Below the pieces are notes generated by a model that saw nothing but the letters and a program-made list of their open reading frames with translations, was not told the origin of the DNA and made no database searches. This document shows, one piece after another, positions 1-7,127 of a DNA stretch of 64,000 nt (position 1 is the stretch's first letter; the number at the start of each line of letters is the position of its first letter). A program made the translations under genes and the position numbers. This DNA comes from Streptococcus gallinaceus (GTDB taxonomy: Bacteria; Bacillota; Bacilli; Lactobacillales; Streptococcaceae): the NCBI RefSeq assembly GCF_024170225.1, contig NZ_JALJXU010000005.1, forward strand, positions 100,722-164,721, in the 5' to 3' direction.

Positions 1-132
1 GCCGATGCCACCATCTTCGGTCCCGCCGACATAGGTGATGGAGACATCTTTTGCCACTTCTGAGATGAGGTCAATGACGCCTTGCGCAATGTTTTTTGAG
101 TGTGAAACGACAACAATACCGACATCAGCCAT
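1..132 (-). CDS. dhaM: DhaM, phosphotransfer subunit of PTS-dependent dihydroxyacetone kinase (5' part only)
   Basis: Only the first 44 codons are inside the window; the gene continues past the left edge. The start is the ATG at 132-130, directly after the dhaL stop codon, with a GGAGGT ribosome site inside the end of dhaL. The visible N-terminus begins MADVGIVVVSHSKNIAQG; the family passes phosphate from HPr through the His of this SHS motif to the ADP bound on DhaL. A glycine-rich GGTEDGGIG stretch follows, as in EIIA-Man-like DhaM proteins. It is the third gene of the leftward dhaKLM operon. Domains beyond the EIIA-like one cannot be judged. Confidence 0.88.
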   Translation of the reverse strand, partial: MADVGIVVVSHSKNIAQGVIDLISEVAKDVSITYVGGTEDGGIG

Positions 133-708
133 TTAGATACCTCCGACTTCAAGTAATGATTTAAAGAGTAGACCAGATGAGAGTGAACCTGGGTCGATGT
201 GCCCAATCGAGCGCTCACCCACATAGGAAGCACGACCTTTTGTGGCTTTCAAGTCTTTTGTAGCTTCAACCAGCTCATCAATCAGCGCTTCAGAAAGAGT
301 CCCCTTTTTAGCGGCTGTGACCACACCAGACCAGACATCGACCATGGTTTTTTCATTGACCTTTGCTTTTCCTCGTTTTTGAATCATTTCAAGGCCGCTA
401 GCTAGGACGTCTGCGATGGGAGCGCCGGCTTGTTCCGCCTTGGTCATGCCCATAAAAGCAGAGCCATATAGAGGACCAGAAGCGCCTCCAACCTTGCTTA
501 AGAGCTGCATAGAGACCATTTTTAGGACATCGGCTGCGCTAGCAAAATCAGTATCGAGATTTTCTACGACACTTGCCATGCCGCGTGCCATATTGCCACC
601 ATGGTCTCCGTCTCCGATAGGAGTGTCGAGCTCTGAGAGGTAGTCTTTGTGTTCTTGGATTTTCGCGTTGAAAGTTGTCATCCAAGCTTTAGCAGTTTGT
701 ACATCCAT
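133..708 (-). CDS. dhaL: DhaL, ADP-binding subunit of dihydroxyacetone kinase
   Basis: DhaL carries a tightly bound ADP that DhaM rephosphorylates, and it phosphorylates dihydroxyacetone held on DhaK. The product is dihydroxyacetone phosphate, which feeds glycolysis. The protein is 191 residues from the chosen start (MDVQTAKAWM), close to the usual length. The motif TPIGDGDHGGNMARGM (about residues 30-45) supplies the Mg-ADP ligands typical of DhaL, and a GGASGPLYG loop follows. An upstream ATG would add 22 residues that run into dhaK, whereas the ATG at 708 has a clear AAGGAGAACA ribosome site. The gene lies 10 bases after dhaK and abuts dhaM. Confidence 0.95.
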   Translation of the reverse strand: MDVQTAKAWMTTFNAKIQEHKDYLSELDTPIGDGDHGGNMARGMASVVENLDTDFASAADVLKMVSMQLLSKVGGASGPLYGSAFMGMTKAEQAGAPIADVLASGLEMIQKRGKAKVNEKTMVDVWSGVVTAAKKGTLSEALIDELVEATKDLKATKGRASYVGERSIGHIDPGSLSSGLLFKSLLEVGGI

Positions 709-718
709 TGTGTTCTCC

Positions 719-1711
719 TTATCCCCAAGCAATAGTAGTGACTGGACTTTCAAGGGCAGCACGCCAGTCTTCATTCTCTAACTGAATCAAGGTCAATGAC
801 AAGCCAGCCATATCAATAGAGGTCATGTAATTGCCTAATTTTTTGTAGGTAACAGTCACTCCTTTTTCAGCCAAGAGTTGAGCCACATCATTGGCAAATA
901 TGTATTGTTCCATAAGAGGTGTAGCGCCCAGGCCGTTGATGAGAAGTCCGAATTTATCGCCAGCTTTGGCGCTAAATGAGTCAACCAGTTTTGTGACGAG
1001 TTCTTGGGCTAATTCGTGAGAGCTTTGCATTTTTTCCTTGTGGTAGCCGGGCTCTCCGTGGATACCGATACCGAACTCGATTTCGTCTTCTTCAAGGACA
1101 AAACCTGGTTTACCTACTTCAGGAACAGTTACGCCGCTGAGTGCGAGACCCGCAGTGTGAATGTGTTTGACTAATTCGTCTGCGCAAGCTTTGATGTCTT
1201 CAAGTGATTTGCCAGCGCGAGCCATTTCCCCAAGAATTTTATGAACAAAGATGGTACCAGCCACTCCGCGGCGTCCTTGGGTATAAAGGCTATCTTCCAC
1301 AGCAATGTCGTCATCCACAATGACACTAGCAACTTGGATGCCTTCCATTTCAGCCATATCTTGCGCCATTTCAAAATTCATGACGTCGCCAGAATAGTTT
1401 TTGATGACCATGAAAACGCCAGCGCCTTCGTCAGCTTCTTTGATAGCCTCAAAGACTTGGTCAGGTGTTGGAGAAGTAAAGACAGCACCGCAGACAGCTG
1501 CAGAGAGCATACCGTCACCGACAAATCCAGCGTGAGAAGGTTCGTGTCCACTTCCGCCCCCAGAGATGATGCCGACCTTACCAGTTTTTTCAGCATTGCG
1601 CGCGATAATGTCAAATCCGTCCACACGATGCACAAGGTCGCTATGAACAAAAGCTAGTCCATTTAGCATTTCAGGGAGGACGTCAGTTGGTTTGTTAATG
1701 ATTTTTTTCAT
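719..1711 (-). CDS. dhaK: DhaK, dihydroxyacetone-binding subunit of dihydroxyacetone kinase
   Basis: The 330-residue protein binds dihydroxyacetone covalently as a hemiaminal to a histidine and presents it to DhaL-ADP. The substrate-binding motif [15 protein letters not shown] lies at about residues 51-65, and the covalent His sits in [10 protein letters not shown] at residue 218. A CACAAAGGAG ribosome site precedes the ATG. It is the first gene of the leftward operon, and its promoter region holds an inverted repeat matching the DhaS operator geometry. Its rightward neighbour dhaQ is a paralogue; this copy is assigned as the catalytic one because it is cotranscribed with dhaL and dhaM. Confidence 0.95.
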   Translation of the reverse strand: MKKIINKPTDVLPEMLNGLAFVHSDLVHRVDGFDIIARNAEKTGKVGIISGGGSGHEPSHAGFVGDGMLSAAVCGAVFTSPTPDQVFEAIKEADEGAGVFMVIKNYSGDVMNFEMAQDMAEMEGIQVASVIVDDDIAVEDSLYTQGRRGVAGTIFVHKILGEMARAGKSLEDIKACADELVKHIHTAGLALSGVTVPEVGKPGFVLEEDEIEFGIGIHGEPGYHKEKMQSSHELAQELVTKLVDSFSAKAGDKFGLLINGLGATPLMEQYIFANDVAQLLAEKGVTVTYKKLGNYMTSIDMAGLSLTLIQLENEDWRAALESPVTTIAWG

Positions 1712-1743
1712 GAGAATAACTCCTTTGTGATTTTTACAGTTTT

Positions 1744-1772
1744 ATTATAAATCTTGTAAGCCTTTTCTGGAA
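1744..1772 (-). promoter_or_regulatory. dhaKLM promoter (weak -35, consensus -10)
   Basis: On the minus strand a perfect TATAAT -10 lies at 1749-1744. The hexamer 17 bases upstream (TTCCAG, 1772-1767) is a poor -35. A good -10 with a poor -35, and an operator just upstream at 1774-1795, is what an activator-dependent promoter looks like. Confidence 0.6.
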
Positions 1773-1773
1773 T

Positions 1774-1795
1774 GGACAAAAGAGAAGTTCTGTCC
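1774..1795. promoter_or_regulatory. Probable DhaS operator
   Basis: GGACA and TGTCC half-sites are separated by 12 bases, a 22-base inverted repeat. This is the arm sequence and spacing I recall for the Lactococcus lactis DhaS operator (GGACACAT-N6-ATTTGTCC). It lies between the divergent dhaK and dhaS genes, immediately upstream of the dhaK promoter. Confidence 0.7.
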
Positions 1796-1870
1796 GCTTT
1801 GAAATGGTTTTCAATCACCGGAAAACGTGATACACTAAAGGAAATCAATTCGTATAGATAGGAGGAAAGA

Positions 1871-2410
1871 ATGGTCTCCTCGTTGATTACAAAAAAGCGG
1901 ATTGCAAAGGCTTTTAAAAAGTTATTTGTGACCCAACCTTTCGATAAAATTTCGGTTCGGGATATTATGGAAGAGGCAGGTGTGAGACGGCAGACTTTCT
2001 ACAATCATTTTGTGGATAAGTACGAGCTGCTGGAATGGATTTTTCAGACCGAGTTGCGAGAGCAAGTGACGGATAATCTGGACTATATATCTGGGATGCA
2101 ATTGCTCACCGAGTTGCTGCATTTTTTCCAGAGCAATCGGGAATTTTATAAGAAACTCTTTGACATTGCAGATCAGAATGATTTTTCTTCCTACTTTGAG
2201 GGCTATTGCCAGCAATTGATTGACAAATTGATAGCGGATTACCGTATTCGAGAGTTTGAAGTAGCTGAAGAAAGAGAGTTGTTTGTCACCTATCATAGTC
2301 TGGCTTTGGCCAATCTCATCAAGCATTACCTCACTTGCTCGACGGGCTATTGCCAGCTAGATAGTCAGGCAATTGTGCAATTGATTACGACGTCATTAGA
2401 AAATTATTAG
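1871..2410 (+). CDS. dhaS: DhaS, TetR-family activator of the dihydroxyacetone kinase operon
   Basis: The 179-residue protein has a TetR-type helix-turn-helix at about residues 10-55, including GVRRQTFYNHFVDKYEL, then an all-helical C-terminal half. In L. lactis the DhaS protein works with the DhaK paralogue DhaQ to switch on dhaKLM when dihydroxyacetone is present. Here it is divergent from dhaKLM and 10 bases upstream of dhaQ, the same logic. An AGGAGG ribosome site precedes the ATG. A plausible promoter is TTTTCA (1808-1813), 17 bases, TACACT (1831-1836). The assignment rests on family and context. Confidence 0.88.
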   Translation: MVSSLITKKRIAKAFKKLFVTQPFDKISVRDIMEEAGVRRQTFYNHFVDKYELLEWIFQTELREQVTDNLDYISGMQLLTELLHFFQSNREFYKKLFDIADQNDFSSYFEGYCQQLIDKLIADYRIREFEVAEERELFVTYHSLALANLIKHYLTCSTGYCQLDSQAIVQLITTSLENY

Positions 2411-2420
2411 GTAGAGACTT

Positions 2421-3407
2421 ATGGTACAGGTATGTAATAAAGGAATGGATTTTGTTTTGGAAAATATCGAAGCCATCACAAAAATCAATCCCCATCTCAA
2501 ACAAATTGGAAATTTACCGGCGATTTATCATCAAGGGGTGTCAGAGCAGCAGATTCCCATCTTATCAGGCGGAGGGAGTGGCCACGAGCCAGCTCACTTT
2601 GGCTATGTCGGGCAGGGAATGCTGACAGCGGCGATTAGCGGTCCGATTTTTGTCCCACCGTGTGCTGCAGATATTTTGGAAGTTATCCGTTTCTTGGATA
2701 AGGGCAGGGGCGTTTTTGTCATCGTCAAAAACTTTGAAGCAGACTTGAGAGAGTTTTCGCAGGCCATTCATGCGGCGCGTGCGGAAGGAATTGCTGTCAA
2801 ATACGTCGTGTCCCATGATGACATTTCCGTAGAGACAGCCAGCTTTCAATTACGGCATCGAGGGGTGGCAGGGACGATTTTGCTGCACAAGATTTTGGGA
2901 GAAGCGGCAGCTCGTGGCGCTAGTTTGGATCAATTAGAAGCCTTGGGCTTGCAGCTAGCGACTTCTATGGCTACACTGGGTTTTGCCACAAAACCAGCTA
3001 CTATACTGGGGGACAATCATCCCATGTTTCAGCTGGAGGAAGGGTATATTTCCTTTGGAATCGGCATTCACGGCGAGCCGGGTTATCGGACAGTTCCGTT
3101 TGACTCCTCAGCTGCCTTGGCCAATGAGCTCATCAATAAACTAAAAATGAAACTGAAGTGGCAGGATGGGGATGCCTATATCCTACTCATCAACAATCTC
3201 GGTGCGACTTCTAAGATGGAGGAGCTGATTTTCACCAATGATGTGCTGGATTTCCTCGCCTTGGACGACTTAGAGATGGCCTTTACAAAGACAGGGCATT
3301 TGATTACCAGCTTGGACATGGCTGGTTTGTCCATCACGCTTTGTCGTCTGCAAGATGCCAAGTGGCTGGACTATTTACAGGCTCCCACAGATGCCTTTGG
3401 TTGGTAA
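2421..3407 (+). CDS. dhaQ: DhaQ, DhaK paralogue acting as coactivator of DhaS
   Basis: The 328-residue protein is a full-length DhaK homologue that keeps the substrate motif [15 protein letters not shown] (about 50-64) and the covalent-binding His218 in [10 protein letters not shown]. In L. lactis DhaQ binds dihydroxyacetone but is not catalytic; it forms a complex with DhaS to sense the substrate. No second dhaL or dhaM accompanies this copy, which supports a sensory role. The first ATG (2421) has only a modest AGGTAGAG site; an in-frame ATG at 2445 is a weaker alternative. Confidence 0.85.
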   Translation: MVQVCNKGMDFVLENIEAITKINPHLKQIGNLPAIYHQGVSEQQIPILSGGGSGHEPAHFGYVGQGMLTAAISGPIFVPPCAADILEVIRFLDKGRGVFVIVKNFEADLREFSQAIHAARAEGIAVKYVVSHDDISVETASFQLRHRGVAGTILLHKILGEAAARGASLDQLEALGLQLATSMATLGFATKPATILGDNHPMFQLEEGYISFGIGIHGEPGYRTVPFDSSAALANELINKLKMKLKWQDGDAYILLINNLGATSKMEELIFTNDVLDFLALDDLEMAFTKTGHLITSLDMAGLSITLCRLQDAKWLDYLQAPTDAFGW

Positions 3408-3415
3408 ATGAAGTT

Positions 3416-3453
3416 GAAAACATCGTCTGTTTAGCGGGCGGTGTTTCTTTTTT
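3416..3453 (+). terminator. Rho-independent terminator after dhaQ
   Basis: An imperfect hairpin pairs AAACATCGTC with GGCGGTGTTT (two G-U pairs), followed by CTTTTTT. It ends the dhaS-dhaQ transcript before the clpL control region. Confidence 0.7.
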
Positions 3454-3459
3454 AAAAAA

Positions 3460-3476
3460 GGTCAAAAATAGTCAGT
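3460..3476 (+). promoter_or_regulatory. CtsR box 1 (clpL promoter)
   Basis: GGTCAAA-AAT-AGTCAGT closely matches the CtsR heptad repeat RGTCAAA-N3-RGTCAAA. It lies just upstream of the clpL -35. Confidence 0.85.
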
Positions 3477-3483
3477 CAAAACT

Positions 3484-3500
3484 ATTGACCTTTACTGACT
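3484..3500 (-). promoter_or_regulatory. CtsR box 2, overlapping the -35
   Basis: Read on the minus strand, AGTCAGT-AAA-GGTCAAT is a second CtsR-type repeat. It covers the -35 hexamer TTGACC at 3485-3490, so binding should block RNA polymerase. Confidence 0.8.
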
Positions 3501-3513
3501 AATGGAGTATAAT
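3485..3513 (+). promoter_or_regulatory. clpL promoter
   Basis: TTGACC (3485-3490), a 17-base spacer and TATAAT (3508-3513) form a near-consensus vegetative promoter. Transcription should start near 3520. A 6-bp hairpin (TAAGGT 3521-3526 with ACCTTA 3533-3538) would then sit at the very 5' end of the mRNA. Confidence 0.85.
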
Positions 3514-3567
3514 GGGTACATAAGGTCAAGAAACCTTAGTTGAAAAGAAAAGTTGGAGGTGGCTGAC

Positions 3568-3666
3568 ATGAGAAGTCATTTCATTTTTGAAGAAAAAGTC
3601 AGTTATAGTCAGAACTATGTTACTGAGCCTGAAATTATTCCGAGACAGGCAGGCTTTTATTTTTAG
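3568..3666 (+). CDS. Candidate 32-residue leader peptide upstream of clpL
   Basis: An ATG at 3568 is preceded by a strong GGAGGTGG ribosome site and opens a 32-codon frame ending TAG at 3666. The peptide begins MRSHFIFEEKVSYSQNY and has no signal peptide or membrane segment. It lies wholly inside the clpL 5' untranslated region, downstream of the mapped-by-eye promoter and 37 bases before clpL. Two further CtsR-like repeats lie within and just after it. It may be a regulatory upstream ORF, a small heat-shock peptide, or a chance frame. I do not recognise the sequence. Confidence 0.45.
   Translation: MRSHFIFEEKVSYSQNYVTEPEIIPRQAGFYF
3597..3613 (+). promoter_or_regulatory. CtsR-like box 3 inside the leader ORF
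   Basis: AGTCAGT-TAT-AGTCAGA has the heptad-spacer-heptad layout of a CtsR site. It lies about 80 bases downstream of the promoter, so if bound it would act as a roadblock or auxiliary site. Confidence 0.6.
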
Positions 3667-3673
3667 ACAAAAA

Positions 3674-3690
3674 GGTCAGTAATAGTCAAA
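3674..3690 (+). promoter_or_regulatory. CtsR box 4 next to the clpL ribosome site
   Basis: GGTCAGT-AAT-AGTCAAA is close to consensus and ends directly before the GGGGAGAA ribosome site of clpL. Confidence 0.7.
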
Positions 3691-3703
3691 AGGGGAGAAC
3701 ACA

Positions 3704-5797
3704 ATGAACAACAATTTTAATAACTTTAACAATATGGACGATATTTTCAATCAACTCATGGGGAATATGGGCGGCTATCGTTCTGAAAATCGCCGTTACC
3801 TCATCAATGGCCGCGAGGTCACACCGGAAGAATTTGCGGTCTACCGTCAAACTGGTCAATTACCACAAGAAGACGGGGCGCAAGCCATTTCCCAAAAACA
3901 AGGGCAAGTCAAGCAAGATGGTATCTTGGCCAAGCTGGGAACCAACTTAACGGAAGAAGCGCGTCAGGGCAAGCTTGATCCTGTCATCGGACGCAACAAG
4001 GAAATTCAAGAAACGGCTGAGATTCTTTCTCGTCGGACTAAGAACAATCCTGTATTGGTCGGTGATGCGGGTGTCGGCAAGACTGCCGTTGTCGAAGGCT
4101 TAGCACAAGCCATTGTTGCAGGCGATGTGCCAGCGGCTATCAAGAATCAAGAAATCATCAGCATTGATATTTCTGGCCTGGAAGCGGGCACTCAGTACCG
4201 TGGAGCTTTTGAGGAAAATATTCAAAACTTGGTGGAAGAAGTCAAGGCGGCGGGCAATATTATTCTTTTCTTTGATGAAATTCATCAAATCTTAGGCGCG
4301 GGCTCGACTGGTGGTGATTCAGGTTCCAAGGGCTTGGCAGACATGATTAAACCAGCTCTATCACGGGGTGAGTTGACGATTATCGGGGCTTCTACACAGG
4401 ATGAATACCGCAATACCATTTTGAAAAACGCAGCTTTGGCTCGTCGTTTCAATGAGGTCAAGGTCAATGCCCCATCACCAGAAGATACCTTGGAAATCTT
4501 GAAGGGCATTCGCGCTCTTTATGAAGAACACCATAATGTCATCTTGCCAGACCAAGTCTTGAAGGCAGCGGTCGATTACTCTATTCAGTACATTCCGCAA
4601 CGGAGTTTGCCAGATAAGGCTATCGATTTGGTAGATATGACCGCAGCACACTTGGCAGCGCAACATCCTGTGACAGATGTCAAGTCCATCGAAGGTGAGA
4701 TAGGGCATCAAAAGAAACTGCAAGAAACCTATGCTGAGCAAGAAGATTATGAGCAAGCTCTTAAAGCTAAAGTTCGTATCGAGGAGTTGCAAAAGCAGAT
4801 TGAAAACCATACCGAAGACAAAAAAGTAACCGCAACAGTCAACGATATTGCCCAATCAGTTGAGCGCTTGACAGGCATCCCTGTTTCTCAAATGGGTGCT
4901 TCTGATATCGAACGTCTCAAGGAAATGGCCACTCGTTTGGAAGGGAAAGTGATTGGACAAGACCAGGCTGTGGAAGCAGTAGCGCGTGCGATTCGCCGTA
5001 ATCGTGCGGGCTTTGATGATGGCAATCGTCCAATCGGCAGCTTCCTCTTCGTTGGTCCAACAGGTGTCGGTAAGACCGAGTTGGCCAAGCAGTTGGCACT
5101 GGATATGTTTGGCACCAAGGAAGCTATTATCCGCTTAGATATGTCCGAATATAGTGATCGGACAGCAGTTTCTAAGCTGATCGGAACGACAGCAGGTTAT
5201 GTGGGCTACGATGATAATTCCCATACTCTGACTGAGCGCGTGCGCCGCAATCCTTACTCGATTGTCCTTCTGGATGAGATTGAAAAGGCGGATCCGCAGG
5301 TCATTACCCTCTTGCTCCAAGTGCTGGACGACGGCCGTTTGACAGATGGACAAGGCAATACCGTTAACTTCAAGAACACGGTGATTATCGCAACTTCAAA
5401 CGCTGGATTCGGGCATGATTTTGCTGGAGAAATGGCAGAGCTACCAATCGTGGAACGCATCGCACCATACTTCCGCCCAGAATTTCTCAATCGATTCAAC
5501 GCTGTTATCGAATTTACCAAGTTGAGTAAGGAAGACCTCGGCGAAATTGTAGACCTCATGCTTAAGGAAGTCAATCAAACCTTGTCGAAGAAAGGTCTGG
5601 ATTTGACAGTTAGCGACGAGGTCATTCAACACCTAATTGAAGAAGGTTATGACGAAGCAATGGGGGTACGTCCACTCCGTCGGGTCATTGAAAGTCAAAT
5701 CCGTGACAAAGTCACAGACTTCTACCTTGACCACACAGACGTACAACACCTCAAAGCTGAATTGGATAATCAAGAAGTTCACATTTGTGTAGCATAA
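3704..5797 (+). CDS. clpL: ClpL, stress-induced Hsp100/Clp ATPase
   Basis: The 697-residue protein is a two-domain AAA+ disaggregase that rescues aggregated proteins under heat and other stress. The N-terminus [20 protein letters not shown] is the short Asn-rich leader characteristic of streptococcal ClpL and replaces the long ClpA/C N-domain. Walker A motifs are GDAGVGKT (about residue 125) and GPTGVGKT (about 453), with Walker B DEIHQ and DEIEKA and a coiled-coil middle segment near 330-370. A GGGGAGAA ribosome site precedes the ATG. Control by CtsR is strongly indicated by the upstream boxes. Confidence 0.96.
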   Translation: MNNNFNNFNNMDDIFNQLMGNMGGYRSENRRYLINGREVTPEEFAVYRQTGQLPQEDGAQAISQKQGQVKQDGILAKLGTNLTEEARQGKLDPVIGRNKEIQETAEILSRRTKNNPVLVGDAGVGKTAVVEGLAQAIVAGDVPAAIKNQEIISIDISGLEAGTQYRGAFEENIQNLVEEVKAAGNIILFFDEIHQILGAGSTGGDSGSKGLADMIKPALSRGELTIIGASTQDEYRNTILKNAALARRFNEVKVNAPSPEDTLEILKGIRALYEEHHNVILPDQVLKAAVDYSIQYIPQRSLPDKAIDLVDMTAAHLAAQHPVTDVKSIEGEIGHQKKLQETYAEQEDYEQALKAKVRIEELQKQIENHTEDKKVTATVNDIAQSVERLTGIPVSQMGASDIERLKEMATRLEGKVIGQDQAVEAVARAIRRNRAGFDDGNRPIGSFLFVGPTGVGKTELAKQLALDMFGTKEAIIRLDMSEYSDRTAVSKLIGTTAGYVGYDDNSHTLTERVRRNPYSIVLLDEIEKADPQVITLLLQVLDDGRLTDGQGNTVNFKNTVIIATSNAGFGHDFAGEMAELPIVERIAPYFRPEFLNRFNAVIEFTKLSKEDLGEIVDLMLKEVNQTLSKKGLDLTVSDEVIQHLIEEGYDEAMGVRPLRRVIESQIRDKVTDFYLDHTDVQHLKAELDNQEVHICVA

Positions 5798-5834
5798 GTG
5801 AGAGGATGTTGGGAAGACTCACATAAGTTTAGAT

Positions 5835-5885
5835 AAAAATTGCATGAAATTCTTTGTTTCAAAACATTAATTTCATGCGATTTTT
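5835..5885. terminator. Terminator after clpL
   Basis: A long stem pairs AAAAATTGCATGAAATT (5835-5851) with AATTTCATGCGATTTTT (5869-5885) and ends in a T run. The symmetric A/T flanks would let it work in both directions. Confidence 0.8.
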
Positions 5886-6070
5886 ATAGTGTAAAGTGCA
5901 AACGAGCTCAAACTTTCCTTTACAGATTTGGTGCGTATTATTCTTGCGTATCGGAGTCCTTTTAATTATTATTGTGGTAGATTACAATTATATCTCTATG
6001 AGATGTTTTTTATCTTCAAGTGGCTAACTTCATTTTAGAATTTTTCTTCATGTGCTTAGAGTGATATTCT
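5886..6070. other. Intergenic stretch with no recognised feature
   Basis: AT-rich sequence between the clpL terminator and the licT promoter. I see no credible reading frame, repeat or RNA motif in it. Confidence 0.5.
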
Positions 6071-6081
6071 TTTGAAAACGC

Positions 6082-6110
6082 TTGACAGGAAATGAAGGAG
6101 ATGATAAAAT
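6082..6110 (+). promoter_or_regulatory. Distal promoter of licT-bglP-bglA
   Basis: TTGACA (6082-6087), 17 bases, then TAAAAT (6105-6110). The overlapping TGAAAACGCTT at 6073-6083 resembles the left half of a catabolite-response element, but the right half does not match. Confidence 0.7.
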
Positions 6111-6176
6111 TAAAGTGTTCTCAGATGTGATTACTTCGGGTAAGCAGGCTAGAGACATAACAATCAGAGTATTAAA

Positions 6177-6207
6177 GGATGTTATCACAACTTTGTGAGC
6201 AGGGACC
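6177..6207 (+). promoter_or_regulatory. Ribonucleic antiterminator (RAT) site for LicT
   Basis: The 31-base segment starts GGATGTTA, folds through TCACAA/TTGTGA and ends GCAGGGACC, the arrangement of LicT/BglG RAT hairpins. Its last four bases are also the first four of the terminator at 6204-6254, so the two structures exclude each other. LicT would stabilise this form to allow read-through. Confidence 0.75.
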
Positions 6208-6254
6208 TATTCGAAAAGTGCTTTTTGGGCAACTTTTGGATGGGTCATTTTTTA
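6204..6254 (+). terminator. Conditional terminator in the licT leader
   Basis: A long imperfect stem pairs GACCTATTCGAAAAG with CTTTTGGATGGGTC across the loop near 6222-6228, followed by ATTTTTTATT. It shares GACC with the RAT site, the expected layout for antiterminator control. Confidence 0.8.
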
Positions 6255-6257
6255 TTG

Positions 6258-6266
6258 TGATATAAT
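6258..6266 (+). promoter_or_regulatory. Extended -10 just upstream of licT
   Basis: TGATATAAT is a perfect extended -10 located after the conditional terminator and 17 bases before the licT ATG. It could give basal licT expression that bypasses attenuation. No convincing -35 is seen. Confidence 0.5.
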
Positions 6267-6283
6267 GAAGGACTAGGACTTTT

Positions 6284-7126
6284 ATGATTATAAAGCGAGT
6301 TTTAAACCATAATGCAGCCATTTCGACTAACCATCAAGGTCTAGACATTTTGTTGATGGGAAAAGGCATTGCATTTAAGAAAAAAGTTGGAGATAGTATT
6401 GACGTCCATGCTATTGAGACATCATTTGTTTTAAAAAACAGTGACAACATGAACCGATTTACGGAATTATTTATTACAGTTCCGCCAGAAGTTGTGGCAT
6501 GCTCGGAAAGGATTATCAATCTAGGTAAAATTAAGCTAGGGAAGATGCTGGACGAGATTCTCTATATCAATTTGACGGATCATATCCATTCTGCCATCGA
6601 ACGGCACGAGCAAGGGATGCTCATTCAAAATCCCTTGAGGTGGGAAATTCAGCGGTATTATCCGGATGAATATGCGATTGGTATCAAGGCGCTCGAGCTG
6701 ATTGGGCGTGATTTGGGGATTTCTCTTGCGCTTGATGAGGCAGCCTTTATTGCGACGCATTTTGTCAACGCTGGCTTGGATAATCCATTTAATGAGCCCC
6801 AGAAAATCACGGAAATTGTGTCTTCTATCGAGCAAAAAGTGAAGACAACCTTTAAGACAGAATTGGACGAAGATTCGATTGACTATTATCGTTTTATGAC
6901 TCATGCCAAGCTGTTTGCACAACGGGTCTTGTCAGGAACAACTTACGACGATGATGATGCGGATTTACTCTTGGTTGTCAAGGCAAAATATCCTAAAGCC
7001 TACCAATGTGTCAAAGAAATCGGTAAGGATATGGCACGAGACTATCATTACCAGCTGAATGCAAGTGAACAATTGTATCTAACTGTACATGTGAAACGGT
7101 TAGTGAAAAATTTAAAGGAGACTTAA
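6284..7126 (+). CDS. licT: LicT/BglG-family transcriptional antiterminator
   Basis: The 280-residue RNA-binding protein prevents termination in beta-glucoside operon leaders when inducer is present. Residues 1-55 form the co-antiterminator RNA-binding domain, followed by two PTS regulation domains. All four phosphorylatable histidines fall at the positions known from B. subtilis LicT: His100 and His159 in PRD1, His207 and His269 in PRD2. The PTS permease BglP and HPr therefore probably control it by phosphorylation. It ends one base before bglP, and its own leader carries the RAT/terminator pair, so it is probably autoregulated. Confidence 0.94.
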   Translation: MIIKRVLNHNAAISTNHQGLDILLMGKGIAFKKKVGDSIDVHAIETSFVLKNSDNMNRFTELFITVPPEVVACSERIINLGKIKLGKMLDEILYINLTDHIHSAIERHEQGMLIQNPLRWEIQRYYPDEYAIGIKALELIGRDLGISLALDEAAFIATHFVNAGLDNPFNEPQKITEIVSSIEQKVKTTFKTELDEDSIDYYRFMTHAKLFAQRVLSGTTYDDDDADLLLVVKAKYPKAYQCVKEIGKDMARDYHYQLNASEQLYLTVHVKRLVKNLKET

Positions 7127-7127
7127 T

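Noticed and set aside
1241..1657. 138-codon plus-strand frame inside dhaK
   Set aside because: Antisense to conserved DhaK motifs, with no ribosome site.
6071..6087. Catabolite-response element at the licT promoter
   Set aside because: Only the left half matches; the right half lacks the WCA end of the consensus. Kept as a remark, not a site.
6126..6158. A first RAT-like segment (GTGATTACT...AAGCAGGC)
   Set aside because: It shares GCAGGC with antiterminator sites, but no terminator overlaps it and the stem is not evident.
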